In this document: piece after piece, positions 1-9,100 of the stretch
Layout: every line of letters begins with the position of its first letter
Position numbering within the stretch: position 1 is the stretch's first letter
From: Bacteroidales bacterium
GTDB lineage: Bacteria > Bacteroidota > Bacteroidia > Bacteroidales > UBA3824
Assembly (NCBI GenBank): GCA_016293845.1
Contig: JAEDDH010000031.1
Coordinates: 1-30,087 of the forward strand
Direction: 5' to 3'
Length of the DNA stretch: 30,087 bases
The notes under the pieces: model-generated
Database searches by the model: none
The model's input: only the letters and a program-made list of their open reading frames with translations
What the model was told of the DNA's origin: nothing
Program-made: the position numbers and the translations under genes

Positions 1-26
1 ACAATTTGTTGTGAAGGATTTTTTTT

Positions 27-95
27 TGTTACATATCGCATTTGTTGTTTTGTATTTTTTTGTTTTTGTAACATTTTTGTTGTTACAATGTTACA
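27..95. promoter_or_regulatory. Cluster of four TGTWACA heptamers (possible operator)
   Basis: Four copies of TGTTACA or its complement TGTAACA occur at 27-33, 67-73, 81-87 and 89-95, in a very T-rich stretch just upstream of the regulator promoter. The copies at 67-73 and 81-87 form an inverted repeat, and the one at 89-95 is a direct copy two bases after the second. Clustering upstream of a DNA-binding regulator gene suggests an operator, perhaps for autoregulation. This is inference: the T-rich composition raises the chance of such matches. Confidence 0.35.
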
Positions 96-121
96 TTATC
101 GTATAGAATTATGGCTTTTTT

Positions 122-152
122 TTGGAGATTATCAAAAAACCGTTTATTTTTG
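122..152 (+). promoter_or_regulatory. Bacteroidetes-type promoter of the hybrid regulator
   Basis: A -33 TTG (122-124) is followed after 20 bp by TATTTTTG (145-152), which fits the Bacteroidetes -7 consensus TAnnTTTG. Transcription would start near 158-160. That leaves the ATG at 186 usable and makes the earlier in-frame ATG at 111 unlikely, because it would lie upstream of the transcript start. Confidence 0.55.
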
Positions 153-185
153 CTTGTAGAATTATATTTAGTGTTGTTTTGTAAA

Positions 186-3100
186 ATGAATAAGATACTG
201 TCAGTGTTCTTTTTTATATTAGCCGCTTTCGATGTGTTTGCCCAATCGTATAAGTTTATATCATCAGAAGACGGCTTATCTAATAGCTTGATTAATAAAA
301 TAATACAAGACCCTAATGGTTTTGTTTGGATAGCTACCGAAGACGGACTCAATTGCTATGATGGCAATCGTGTTAAAGTTTATCGTCATATTGATAGAGA
401 CTCTAACTCTTTGGCTAATAATTTTATACGCGATGTATTTATCGATAGTCGTGGCCGTATGTTTGTTGGTACATACAAAGGTATTCAAATGTACGATCCT
501 CTTGCTGATAATTTTTCTAAGCCAGCACGCACTGGCGATGGTGATGTGTTTATCTATTCGGTTATGAGTTTTGTTGAATTGTCTGACAATACTATTATTG
601 CCCTTGGCGATTCACCTTGTACTGTTGATACCGACCGTAGAGGAAATCTTATTGTTAAGCCTTATATTTTGCCCCAGCGCACTTCTGTTCATCCTGTTGA
701 TTATATGGTGGAGACTCCAAATGGAAGTCTTTTTGTTGCCGACAATAGGGGTGGGTTGATACGCACCGACCAAAACTCTGTTCATAATTATAGTAGCGAT
801 GTACTTTCGGGCACTCTTTTTAAAAATAATCAAGGTGATGTTTTTGCATGTTCAGATAAAAACGATATGCTTAGATATAATGCCGAAACTGATAGTTTTG
901 AGTGTGTAGTGCGTGGCAGAGCTGATATGCCTTTTTATAGGTGTAAATGGCTTGGTGATGATAAGGTGCTTGCATGTACCGATGGAGCTGGTTTGAAAAT
1001 TATTGATTTGCAAGCTAAGACTATTTCCCATTACGCTATGGCGGTGCCCTTTTTAGATGACACAAAATTGAAGATTCACAGCGTTTTTTTGGATAATGTT
1101 GGTAATATTTGGCTTGGACTCTACCAAAAAGGTGTTTTAGTGCTAAGTCCCGAAAAATCTTTTTTTAATTACATAGGACACCGTTCGGCTACTGATGATA
1201 TAATTGGGCAAAATTGTGTTTCGGCTCTTTGTTTTTGCAACGGATATCTTTGGGTGGCTACCGACAACGATGGTATTTATGTTACCGATCTTGCTTCTCG
1301 GCGTGTTGTTCACCATTTAGTTGGTGATGGTTTTCCAAATTTGATAATGACTTTGCATGCTGTTGACGAACGGTATGTTTATGTTGGTAGTTACGGTTCT
1401 GGACTTTGGAAGGTAGATGCCAAAACTTTTGAATATAAACGTGTTCCTCTTAGCGACGAAGTCAACCGTTTGCATTTTTCGCGTGTGTCGCATATTCGTC
1501 AGCTTGATAATCATATCATTGTACTTTCGTCGCTGGGTAGTGGAGTTGGTTTTGTTGATACTCGTACCGACAAGCAGTTGTTTTTCAAAAATGTGAGTTC
1601 AAATGCCAATCTGTGGGCAAGTTGCGTTGAAAAAATCGCTGCCAATAGTTTTGCCGCAGGTTCTTACAATGGAGTTTATTTTATCGAAAATTACAATGGC
1701 AAGGCTGTTTTTCGCCATATTTTTGAACGGATGATCGTTTTTTCACTTCTTTCGCTTGATGAAAACCGACTTGCTGCTTCCACTTCGGAGGGCTTGTATA
1801 TAATTAAAAATACAAGTGATGGTTGGGGATATTCTAATGAACTTGTTGAAGGGACTTCTTCATCTTATTTTTATTCACTTACCAAAGATAGTGCTAATAA
1901 TATTTGGGCGGGTTCTGATGATGGTCTTTATCGCATTGCCGAGGATAATGGCAAATTTAGGATAACACATTTTTCTACAAATGATGGCACTGTTAATAAC
2001 GAATTTGCGAAAAATGCAGTTTGTAGTTCTGCCGATGGAATGGTTTATTTTGGAGGTTTCGATGGAATTACATTTTTTAAGCCAAAAGATATGCGCAAGT
2101 TTTCGGCCACTGATAATGGCGTTAGAATTACCCATTTTTGGTTGCGCAATCATGATGTTAAGGTTATTGATCCTTATTTAAAAGAGCCTATTATAACCGA
2201 ACCTGCAAGTCGCGCCAAAGAATTTGTTCTTACGCATGATCAAAATTCATTTACGATTGTTTTTGCTCCAGTCGACTTTTTTTCATCACCCACCACATGT
2301 TATTATTATAGTGTAAACGATGAACCGCCAGTGCATATTTCAAACAATATGCGGCAGTTGAGCTTTATCCGCCTAAGTCCTGATGTGTATAATATCAGCA
2401 TTTTTGGTGTAACCGATGGTGTAGAATCGCCTAAATATACCGTTACAGTAACGATTAAACCTGCGTGGTATGCTTCGAGCGTGGCTTTGATTATATATGT
2501 GTTGTTGCTTTTAGCTTTGTTGGCTTTTCTTTTCTATAAGTTTTATCGTAAGGGTAAAAACGGTTTGCAAAACGAATCTGATTTTGATAAAGAAAACGAG
2601 AATAATATCTCAAACACTAATAATCAGACTGTTATAGGTGATGCTCCCCAAAAACGTTCTGATGGAAAAGCTCCTTTTGCCCGTAAACGTATTTTCCTTA
2701 TTGATGACGATACCAATGAGGCAGCTTTCATAATGTCAGAACTTCGTGACGAATATCTGGTAACGCATTTTAACAACGGTGCAGCTGCCATTACGGATAT
2801 TTTAAACTATATGCCCGATATGGTAATTACCGATTTGATGGCTCCCGACCTCGACGGTTTTTCGCTTTGTAAACGTATTAAGCAGAATATCAATATTAAT
2901 GGTATTCCTGTTGTAATTATTACAGATAAAACCGGCGACGATGTGGAAATTTCGAGTCTTCAAGCTGGTGCCGACGCGTTTATTTCAAAACCGTTTAAAA
3001 TTGAATTGCTTAAACAGACTGTTAAAAATCTTATCAGTTTACGGCACAAACTTATAGTTAATTACAGCGGTGCGCAGCAACCCAAGGAAACCACCGATTT

Positions 3101-3482
3101 AGATCAATACGAAGACCCAGAGGAGAAACTCATCAAGCGTATTGTTAAGGCTGTGGAAAAAAACATCAGCAATGCAGAATACTCTACCGAAATGCTCGCC
3201 GCAGATGTGGGTCTCAGCCGTGTGCACCTTTACCGCAAACTCAAAGACCTTACTAATCAAACAGGTTCGGAGTTTATACGCAATATTAGGCTCAAACGCG
3301 CTTCGGAATTGATCCTCAATCGCAAAGGTTTCTCTATTGCCGAGGTCGCCGATATGGTGGGATTCACCAACACAGCGTATTTCTGCACAGCATTCCGCAA
3401 CTTTTTCGGTACTAATCCCACCGCTTGGCGCGAACAGCACTCAGGCAGTCAGGACGAGGATGAAACTACGGAAAATTCTTAA
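186..3482 (+). CDS. Hybrid two-component-like regulator lacking a histidine kinase (propeller sensor, receiver, AraC output)
   Basis: Membrane sensor and transcription regulator of 1098 aa, presumably controlling the neighbouring glycosidase genes. It opens with a signal peptide (MNKILSVFFFILAAFDVFAQ), then about 650 residues of two-component-regulator propeller repeats (repeated N-IW-G/A-T/S-DGL motifs) that should form a periplasmic sugar sensor, then a Y_Y_Y-like domain. One membrane helix follows at about 762-790. After a linker of only about 45 residues comes a receiver domain with an acidic pocket (D840-D842), phospho-acceptor D883 and K935. An AraC-type helix-turn-helix pair fills about 1000-1085. 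The family normally has HisKA and HATPase domains between the membrane helix and the receiver; both are absent here, with no gap or frameshift to explain it. Codons in the sensor part mostly end in T or A, while the output part is richer in C, like the neighbours. The start at 186 is chosen from the signal peptide and the promoter position. Confidence 0.9.
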   Translation: MNKILSVFFFILAAFDVFAQSYKFISSEDGLSNSLINKIIQDPNGFVWIATEDGLNCYDGNRVKVYRHIDRDSNSLANNFIRDVFIDSRGRMFVGTYKGIQMYDPLADNFSKPARTGDGDVFIYSVMSFVELSDNTIIALGDSPCTVDTDRRGNLIVKPYILPQRTSVHPVDYMVETPNGSLFVADNRGGLIRTDQNSVHNYSSDVLSGTLFKNNQGDVFACSDKNDMLRYNAETDSFECVVRGRADMPFYRCKWLGDDKVLACTDGAGLKIIDLQAKTISHYAMAVPFLDDTKLKIHSVFLDNVGNIWLGLYQKGVLVLSPEKSFFNYIGHRSATDDIIGQNCVSALCFCNGYLWVATDNDGIYVTDLASRRVVHHLVGDGFPNLIMTLHAVDERYVYVGSYGSGLWKVDAKTFEYKRVPLSDEVNRLHFSRVSHIRQLDNHIIVLSSLGSGVGFVDTRTDKQLFFKNVSSNANLWASCVEKIAANSFAAGSYNGVYFIENYNGKAVFRHIFERMIVFSLLSLDENRLAASTSEGLYIIKNTSDGWGYSNELVEGTSSSYFYSLTKDSANNIWAGSDDGLYRIAEDNGKFRITHFSTNDGTVNNEFAKNAVCSSADGMVYFGGFDGITFFKPKDMRKFSATDNGVRITHFWLRNHDVKVIDPYLKEPIITEPASRAKEFVLTHDQNSFTIVFAPVDFFSSPTTCYYYSVNDEPPVHISNNMRQLSFIRLSPDVYNISIFGVTDGVESPKYTVTVTIKPAWYASSVALIIYVLLLLALLAFLFYKFYRKGKNGLQNESDFDKENENNISNTNNQTVIGDAPQKRSDGKAPFARKRIFLIDDDTNEAAFIMSELRDEYLVTHFNNGAAAITDILNYMPDMVITDLMAPDLDGFSLCKRIKQNININGIPVVIITDKTGDDVEISSLQAGADAFISKPFKIELLKQTVKNLISLRHKLIVNYSGAQQPKETTDLDQYEDPEEKLIKRIVKAVEKNISNAEYSTEMLAADVGLSRVHLYRKLKDLTNQTGSEFIRNIRLKRASELILNRKGFSIAEVADMVGFTNTAYFCTAFRNFFGTNPTAWREQHSGSQDEDETTENS

Positions 3483-3635
3483 AGTTTGTTAAAAATTATT
3501 GGTTCGACAAAAAATATTGCTCACTCTTGCGGCAGTGTCTTAATAATTGTTTTACTTTGTAAAGTTTATTTAAGAATCACTAAGTACGTTCACATTATTA
3601 ATAATCACTGCATAATAAAAATAGACACAACAGTT

Positions 3636-5006
3636 ATGAGCAATTTTAAATTGATATTGGCGGCTGCATTGGCGGCTGCGAGTCTACAAGTCTCGGCGCA
3701 GAATCCTATTATCCGCGACCAATTTTCAGCCGACCCCACAGCGAGGGTTTTCAACGGCAAACTTTATCTTTTTCCATCGCACGATATTCCACCGGCTTCT
3801 GCTGCCGATTATCCACGCAAAGATTGGTTCTGTATGGAAGATTACCACGTTTTCTCATCTGAAAACCTTACCGACTGGACCGACCACGGAGTAGTTATCA
3901 ATCAGAAACAAGTTTCTTGGGGCAATCCCACTGGATACAGTATGTGGGCTCCCGACTGTATCGAAAAAGATGGCAAATATTATTTCTTCTTCCCAAATGG
4001 CACTAAGGAGGGACGCGGATTCGGTATCGGTATCTGCACAGCCGACAAGCCCGAAGGTCCTTACACACCTATGGAAAAGAATATCGAAGGCATCAACGGT
4101 ATCGACCCAGGACTTTTACAGGCAAGCGACGGCAACACATATCTTTTCTGGGGCGCAGGTCGCTGTGCTAAACTCAAACCAAGTTTGACCGAGATTGCCG
4201 ACGACACCCCCACCGAAACAATGAAATGGGGCGACCGCGAATTTCAGATGACCGGCGTAAACTGCCTCAAAGGTTTGCCATCGCGTCAGGCCGAAGGTCC
4301 TTTCCCCTTTGAATACAACGGAAACTTCTATCTCACATATCCTTACGTTCGTGAAAATACCGAGGTGATTGCCTACGCAATGGCTAAAAATCCTATGGGT
4401 CCTTACGAATACAAAGGCATCATTTTGGAAGAATGGCCAGATTGCTGGACTATCCATCAATCAGTTGTTAACTACAAGGGACAGTGGTATTTATTCTACC
4501 ATCACAACAATTATTCGCCCAATTTCGACAAGAGCCGTTCGGTATGTGTCGACAGCCTTTTCTTCAACGCCGACGGTACTATCCGCCCCGTTAAACCCAC
4601 TCTCCGCGGCGTAGGTATCAACAATGCAACTCAGAAAATTCAAATCGACCGTTACAGCGAAATTGGCGGATCTGCTAAGATAGAATTCCTCCACGCCAAC
4701 GATGCCGACACAACCAAACGTTTTGAAGGTTGGAAAACAATCTTTGGCTCAAACGGCAACGTGCGTTACAACCGTGTGGATTTTGGTGCAGGAAAATTAA
4801 AAAAAGCATATATTCAATATCGCTCTACAACAGGAGGTTCGGTAACCATTACCGACTGCACGGGCAAGCCCATCGCCGACGGATCACTGCCACAAAGTGC
4901 GGAATTTAAAACCGCAACTGTTGCTTTGAAAGCAAAACCCAAAGGTGTCATCGACCTGAAAATCTCAGGCAAAGACATCGAAATTGATTGGATTTATTTT
5001 AAATAA
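3636..5006 (+). CDS. Secreted GH43 family glycosidase (arabinofuranosidase/xylosidase type)
   Basis: Five-bladed propeller glycoside hydrolase of 456 aa, likely an exo-acting alpha-L-arabinofuranosidase or beta-xylosidase. A Sec signal peptide ends at about VSAQ. The three GH43 catalytic positions are visible: D33 in SADPTARV (base), D157 in GIDPGLL (pKa modulator) and E220 in AEGPFPF (acid). Residues after about 330 form a beta-rich tail ending DIEIDWIYF, which resembles a CBM6 module. The reading frame is open for 50 more codons upstream, but the ATG at 3636 begins a perfect signal peptide and is preferred. It lies 153 bp downstream of the regulator, same strand, with no terminator seen between them and no clear promoter of its own. 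Substrate cannot be fixed from sequence. Confidence 0.9.
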   Translation: MSNFKLILAAALAAASLQVSAQNPIIRDQFSADPTARVFNGKLYLFPSHDIPPASAADYPRKDWFCMEDYHVFSSENLTDWTDHGVVINQKQVSWGNPTGYSMWAPDCIEKDGKYYFFFPNGTKEGRGFGIGICTADKPEGPYTPMEKNIEGINGIDPGLLQASDGNTYLFWGAGRCAKLKPSLTEIADDTPTETMKWGDREFQMTGVNCLKGLPSRQAEGPFPFEYNGNFYLTYPYVRENTEVIAYAMAKNPMGPYEYKGIILEEWPDCWTIHQSVVNYKGQWYLFYHHNNYSPNFDKSRSVCVDSLFFNADGTIRPVKPTLRGVGINNATQKIQIDRYSEIGGSAKIEFLHANDADTTKRFEGWKTIFGSNGNVRYNRVDFGAGKLKKAYIQYRSTTGGSVTITDCTGKPIADGSLPQSAEFKTATVALKAKPKGVIDLKISGKDIEIDWIYFK

Positions 5007-5028
5007 GTATTATTCGGCTTTTTTCAAA

Positions 5029-5074
5029 TCAAACACTTAAAAACAAGGTATCAGAAGTGCTTGAATAATATTTT
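5029..5074 (+). terminator. Possible weak hairpin after the GH43 gene
   Basis: TCAAACACTT (5029-5038) and AAGTGCTTGA (5055-5064) pair with one G-U wobble around a 16-base loop, followed by an A/T-rich stretch rather than a clean T-run. It may stabilise or partly end the upstream transcript. The strong terminator follows at 5116. Confidence 0.3.
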
Positions 5075-5115
5075 TAAACGATTTTTTGACGTCAGTGATT
5101 ACCGACATCCTAATT

Positions 5116-5148
5116 AAAACCCCGCCAAAACCGGGGTTTTATATTTTT
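5116..5148 (+). terminator. Rho-independent terminator
   Basis: AAAACCCCG (5116-5124) and CGGGGTTTT (5132-5140) form a perfect 9 bp stem with a 7-base loop, followed by a T-rich run. It ends the regulator/GH43 unit before the GH97 gene. Confidence 0.85.
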
Positions 5149-5175
5149 AGAAATTAACATTTTAAACTATTGTAT

Positions 5176-7041
5176 ATGATTAGATTTCGTAAAACTTTGA
5201 CTCTGCTATCCACAGCGCTTGTAATGGGTGCATCGGGCTGCCATCAACCCGATGTCTTTATCTGCACTTCGCCCGACGCAAATATTAGGCTTTTTGCCGA
5301 TTCTGGCAAGTTTAGCGTAACGTATCACGACCAAAAGGTGCTCACCATCGAAAAATTTGGTTTTGATAATTGCGTTGCGCCCGATTTTTCGTATGTGCAA
5401 GCCGTTACCGACGACTACACAATGCTCGCGGGCAAAAAGGCTCATTGCCAAAACCTTGCAAGCGAGTATTCCGCCGCATTAAATCCCAATATCGACCTTA
5501 TTTTGCGTGTGTACAACAATGGAATAGCATTCCGCTACCGTTTGCACAACCTCAACGACTCGGCAATTCCGCAAGAAAAAACCGCTTTTGACATTCCCGA
5601 AGGCGTAAACCGTTGGATGCAACAATGGTGCGAATCGTACGAAGGATTTTTCCCAAAGGCTAACACTTCTAAACAAGAACCTGTATTTAGTTTTTCAGGT
5701 ATATTTAAATCGGCAGACGGATTTTGTTGCCGTTGGGGGTATCCCGCTTTGATAGAGCCAGTTAAAGATGTGTTTGTGCTATTGAGCGAGGCTGATGTAA
5801 AAAATTATAACAGTGCCTCTTGCCTTTGGAACGACAATAATCTTGAAACCTACGAGGTGCGTCCCGACAAAAACGAAATCAAAATCTCTGGCGAATTTTT
5901 TACTCCGTGGCGTGTGGCTGTAATAGGCAAACTATCTGACATTGTTGAAAGTACGCTTATTACAGATGTTTCAGAACCTGCTGATTATCAAGCCGACTAT
6001 TCGTGGGTGCAACCGGGCGTGGTTTCGTGGATTTATTGGGCATACAACCACGGAAGCAACGATTATAATATTATAAAAAAATATGTTGATTTGGCAGTTT
6101 CGCTCCATTTGCCTTATATGCTCATTGATGCCGAATGGGACGAAATGAAAGATGGCAAAACCATTGAAGATGCCGTAAAATACGCACTTGACAACAATGT
6201 CAAACCTTTGATATGGTACAGTAGTTCAGTGGGTTGGATCGATGGCGCACCCGGACCAAAATTCCGTCTCAACAAACCCGAAGACCGTGAAAAAGAGTTT
6301 GCTTGGCTTGAAAAAATAGGCGTTGCAGGTATAAAAATCGACTTTTTCTCTGGCGATAATCAAATGAATATGAGTTATTGCATCGACCTCTTGCAAAGTG
6401 CCGCTAAACATCATCTTACAGTCAATTTTCATGGAGCCACATTGCCCCGAGGATGGCAGCGCACATATCCCAACCTGATGAGCACCGAGGCTGTTTACGG
6501 CGCAGAATGGTACAACAATGTGCCCACATTTACCGACAAGGCTGCTTGTCATAATGCCACTTTGCCCTTTACCCGCAATGTTGTGGGACCAATGGATTAT
6601 ACTCCGTGCGCTTTTTCTGATTCGCAACATCCGCACATCACTTCCAACGCTCACGAATTGGCACTTACAGTGCTTTTTGAATCGGGTTTGCAACACATTG
6701 CCGACCGTCCCGAAAGTCTTTTGGCTCAGCCCAAAGAGGTGCAGGAGTTTTTTGGAAAACTTCCCGCCGCTTGGGACGACATCAAGTTTGTGGCAGGCTA
6801 TCCGGGTGACTATTCCGTAATTGCACGCCGCAAGGGAGATGTGTGGTATGTGGCTGGCATCAACGGCAAAAACGAAAATCTTTCGGCAAATATTGATTTG
6901 AGTTTTCTCCAAAACGCAAAAACAATTCAGGCTTTTTATGATGCTGATAATGCAACCAAATGGAGTATCTCAACCCTCGAATCATTACCAAAAACTATTG
7001 AAATGCAGCCACGTGGCGGATTTGTTTTGGTGGTGAAATAA
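5176..7041 (+). CDS. GH97 lipoprotein, probable retaining alpha-galactosidase
   Basis: Glycoside hydrolase family 97 enzyme of 621 aa, expected to release alpha-linked galactose from oligosaccharides at the cell envelope. A lipobox (ASG-C) around residue 22 marks it as a lipoprotein. An N-terminal beta-sandwich (about 25-270) precedes a TIM barrel and a C-terminal beta domain. In GH97 the retaining branch carries an Asp nucleophile where the inverting SusB-type branch does not. Here GIKIDFF supplies D389, and the segment STEAVYGAEWY supplies Glu residues at 438 and 444. E444 lies 55 residues after D389, the spacing I recall for the characterised retaining enzyme BT1871. This supports alpha-galactosidase over alpha-glucosidase. 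A TTG two codons upstream (5170) is open, but the ATG at 5176 fits the signal peptide better. The gene sits between two terminators, so it is probably its own transcript, although no clear promoter was found. Confidence 0.88.
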   Translation: MIRFRKTLTLLSTALVMGASGCHQPDVFICTSPDANIRLFADSGKFSVTYHDQKVLTIEKFGFDNCVAPDFSYVQAVTDDYTMLAGKKAHCQNLASEYSAALNPNIDLILRVYNNGIAFRYRLHNLNDSAIPQEKTAFDIPEGVNRWMQQWCESYEGFFPKANTSKQEPVFSFSGIFKSADGFCCRWGYPALIEPVKDVFVLLSEADVKNYNSASCLWNDNNLETYEVRPDKNEIKISGEFFTPWRVAVIGKLSDIVESTLITDVSEPADYQADYSWVQPGVVSWIYWAYNHGSNDYNIIKKYVDLAVSLHLPYMLIDAEWDEMKDGKTIEDAVKYALDNNVKPLIWYSSSVGWIDGAPGPKFRLNKPEDREKEFAWLEKIGVAGIKIDFFSGDNQMNMSYCIDLLQSAAKHHLTVNFHGATLPRGWQRTYPNLMSTEAVYGAEWYNNVPTFTDKAACHNATLPFTRNVVGPMDYTPCAFSDSQHPHITSNAHELALTVLFESGLQHIADRPESLLAQPKEVQEFFGKLPAAWDDIKFVAGYPGDYSVIARRKGDVWYVAGINGKNENLSANIDLSFLQNAKTIQAFYDADNATKWSISTLESLPKTIEMQPRGGFVLVVK

Positions 7042-7060
7042 ACACAACTTTTAAGAAAAT

Positions 7061-7098
7061 AAAAAAACTGCCGGAGAATATTTCTTCGGCAGTTTTTT
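7061..7098. terminator. Bidirectional terminator between convergent genes
   Basis: CTGCCGGAGAA (7068-7078) and TTCTTCGGCAG (7082-7092) form an 11 bp stem with one G-U pair and a 3-base loop. A run of seven A precedes it and six T follow, so it can end the GH97 gene on the plus strand and the esterase gene on the minus strand. Confidence 0.85.
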
Positions 7099-7119
7099 AT
7101 AGATAATGTTTATGAATTA

Positions 7120-9069
7120 TTATTTAAACAGCAACTGATAAACATCTGTTAAATAATCTCTTGCATTCATCCAAGTGTGACCGCCTTCGGTTTCTTTGTA
7201 TTTGTATTCGATGCCGCGTTTGTCGAAATATTCGCGGTGAGTTTTTACGTGGTTGTAGAGGAAATCATCGCTGCCAACACCATACCAAAGCACTTTGAAG
7301 TTTTTCTTCATATTCTCTTTGGTCAAAAGGCTTGAAAATTCCTTGTCCATAGCCTCAGGAATGAGGTACGAACTAAACGACGCCATATTTGCAAACTTGT
7401 CGGGATTGGAGAATGCTGTGTATTGCGACTGTCCGCCGCCACGCGAAAAACCTGCAATGGCACGGCTCTCGCGGTCGTTTTGGGTGCGGAAGTTTTTCTC
7501 AACAAAAGGCATAATCTCGTTGGTGAGAACACGTGCAAACTGCTGATACATAGGCACTGCGTCCATTGTTGCGGGATTGGGAGTGCCGTGGAGCATATTG
7601 CCGTAAGGGAGCACCACAATCATTGGCACAGCCTTGCCGTTGGCAATAAGATTGTCGAGAATGGTGTTGAATTTACCCACTTTGTACCAAGTTTCCTCGG
7701 TGTCGGTGGTGCCGCTAACAAGGTAGAAAACAGGATATTTTTTGTTGGGATTTTGTTCGTATTCGGCAGGAGTATAAACAATTAACGGACGGTAAACGCC
7801 GAGTTCGTCGCTCTTGTACTGCATATAAGTAACACGTCCGTGGGGAACGTCTTTAACGGTGTAAAGTTGCTCGTTGTCAGGAACTTGGAAAAGAGAAGCC
7901 TTGAAATTTTCGTTCGGGAAAATTTCCATATTTGCCGGGTCGGAAATCGAAACGCCGTCTACCACAAAATTATAGGGATAAATGTCGGGTTTGGGCGAGT
8001 TTAATGTGATGGACCACACGCCGTTGGCATTTTTTACCATAGGCTGCAAACCTTCGGTAAATTGCGAAGAAAATTCCACCTTTTTGGCGTTGGGAGCATA
8101 CACGTTGAATGTTGCCGAGCGCAGTTTAGCCTTGCTGTTGTCGCGAACCATCTTGTTTTGCTCACGGTCGAAATAAAAATTCATAACGTGCATTACCGGC
8201 GACACAAGGTTGTTGGCTCTCGGATTAGAGTTGTCTTTTGGGGTAAGGCCCTGTAATTTAAGCATTTTGAAAGCATAACGGCGACCCAAAATTCTGTAAC
8301 CTTCGGCGGTAAAATGCAGTTGGTCAAAGTTTTCGGGGCAAGCGCTCGAACTAATTGCGTGAGCGTTTTTGATAACCTCGGGCAGACGGTTGATAATTGG
8401 GTTGTGGGCTGCGCAAATACCTCCACGGTCGCTGTTTACCACCTCGCCGGCAAGCAAAGGCACTTGGTCGGGATTAAGGTTGAGATCTTTCATCAGGTTG
8501 TCGTACACCGACTTAACCATTTCAAGCCAAGCTTCCTGACCTGTGTTGGTTTCGCCCTGATGCAGAAGGATACCTTTGATAGTGCCCTTTTTTTGAGCGA
8601 TTTTTGCCATATCTACAAGACGTTGATAAGGATTGTTGTTGTAAGCGGCAAGCATCGGCACCATCCAATCGGGACAAACTTTGCAATATGCCTCGATGCT
8701 ATCTTTCATAAAAGCCTTGATGTCGCAACCGCCGATGGCAACATTTATAACGCAGATACTCACGTTTTTAGGAAGGTTTTCTACCATTGTTCTGCCAAAA
8801 TAGTCAACGGGTGTAAGACCAGTGTTTTCGCGGCAGAGAGGCGGCACGGCTGGGTAAGTTTTGCCCATTTTGCGACCCATTTTAGGAAAATCCACAGCCG
8901 CCATCATAGTGTAGCGAGGGTCAATGTTTTGGCGGTCAATCTCTTCAATTTGGGCATTGCCCTCCATATTTGATTGTCCGAAACATAGATATACCTGAGT
9001 TTCAGGTTTTTGCGCCATAGCCGAAAACATCGTTGCCGCAGCGCAGAATGTTAATAAAAATCTTTTCAT
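7120..9069 (-). CDS. Secreted two-domain esterase: CE6-like SGNH esterase fused to CE1-like esterase
   Basis: Protein of 649 aa that joins two carbohydrate esterases, probably removing acetyl and feruloyl or similar groups from hemicellulose. After a signal peptide (ending SAMAQ), a SASA/CE6-type domain spans about 22-285, with nucleophile S33 in FGQSNMEG and a distal DQLHFTAEGY block supplying Asp and His. An immunoglobulin-like E-set/CBM48-like segment follows (about 310-400), with the typical FNVYAPNAKKVEF start. The rest is an alpha/beta-hydrolase of the esterase D/CE1 type: nucleophile S542 in GFSRGG, a GSDDF acid loop and H631 in GGHTW. The usual HG pair in the oxyanion strand (LHG) reads VSG here. 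The frame is open 18 codons upstream, but the ATG at 9069 begins the signal peptide. The gene is convergent with GH97 and divergent from the acetyltransferase gene. Confidence 0.88.
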   Translation of the reverse strand: MKRFLLTFCAAATMFSAMAQKPETQVYLCFGQSNMEGNAQIEEIDRQNIDPRYTMMAAVDFPKMGRKMGKTYPAVPPLCRENTGLTPVDYFGRTMVENLPKNVSICVINVAIGGCDIKAFMKDSIEAYCKVCPDWMVPMLAAYNNNPYQRLVDMAKIAQKKGTIKGILLHQGETNTGQEAWLEMVKSVYDNLMKDLNLNPDQVPLLAGEVVNSDRGGICAAHNPIINRLPEVIKNAHAISSSACPENFDQLHFTAEGYRILGRRYAFKMLKLQGLTPKDNSNPRANNLVSPVMHVMNFYFDREQNKMVRDNSKAKLRSATFNVYAPNAKKVEFSSQFTEGLQPMVKNANGVWSITLNSPKPDIYPYNFVVDGVSISDPANMEIFPNENFKASLFQVPDNEQLYTVKDVPHGRVTYMQYKSDELGVYRPLIVYTPAEYEQNPNKKYPVFYLVSGTTDTEETWYKVGKFNTILDNLIANGKAVPMIVVLPYGNMLHGTPNPATMDAVPMYQQFARVLTNEIMPFVEKNFRTQNDRESRAIAGFSRGGGQSQYTAFSNPDKFANMASFSSYLIPEAMDKEFSSLLTKENMKKNFKVLWYGVGSDDFLYNHVKTHREYFDKRGIEYKYKETEGGHTWMNARDYLTDVYQLLFK

Positions 9070-9100
9070 CTTTTTGGTATGTGTTAAAAAAATTGTGGTG

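Noticed and set aside
111..185. Earlier in-frame ATG for the regulator
   Set aside because: It lies upstream of the best promoter's -7 box and would put 25 residues before a perfect signal peptide.
5087..5094. Palindrome TGACGTCA
   Set aside because: A single 8 bp palindrome between a gene end and a terminator is expected by chance and no second copy lies near.
6226..6912. Open frame of 228 codons opposite the GH97 gene
   Set aside because: Overlaps the GH97 catalytic domain and looks like a shadow frame rich in His, Cys and Ser.
8314..8973. Open frame of 219 codons on the plus strand opposite the esterase gene
   Set aside because: Lies fully inside the CE6-like part of a clear gene, with no family features.
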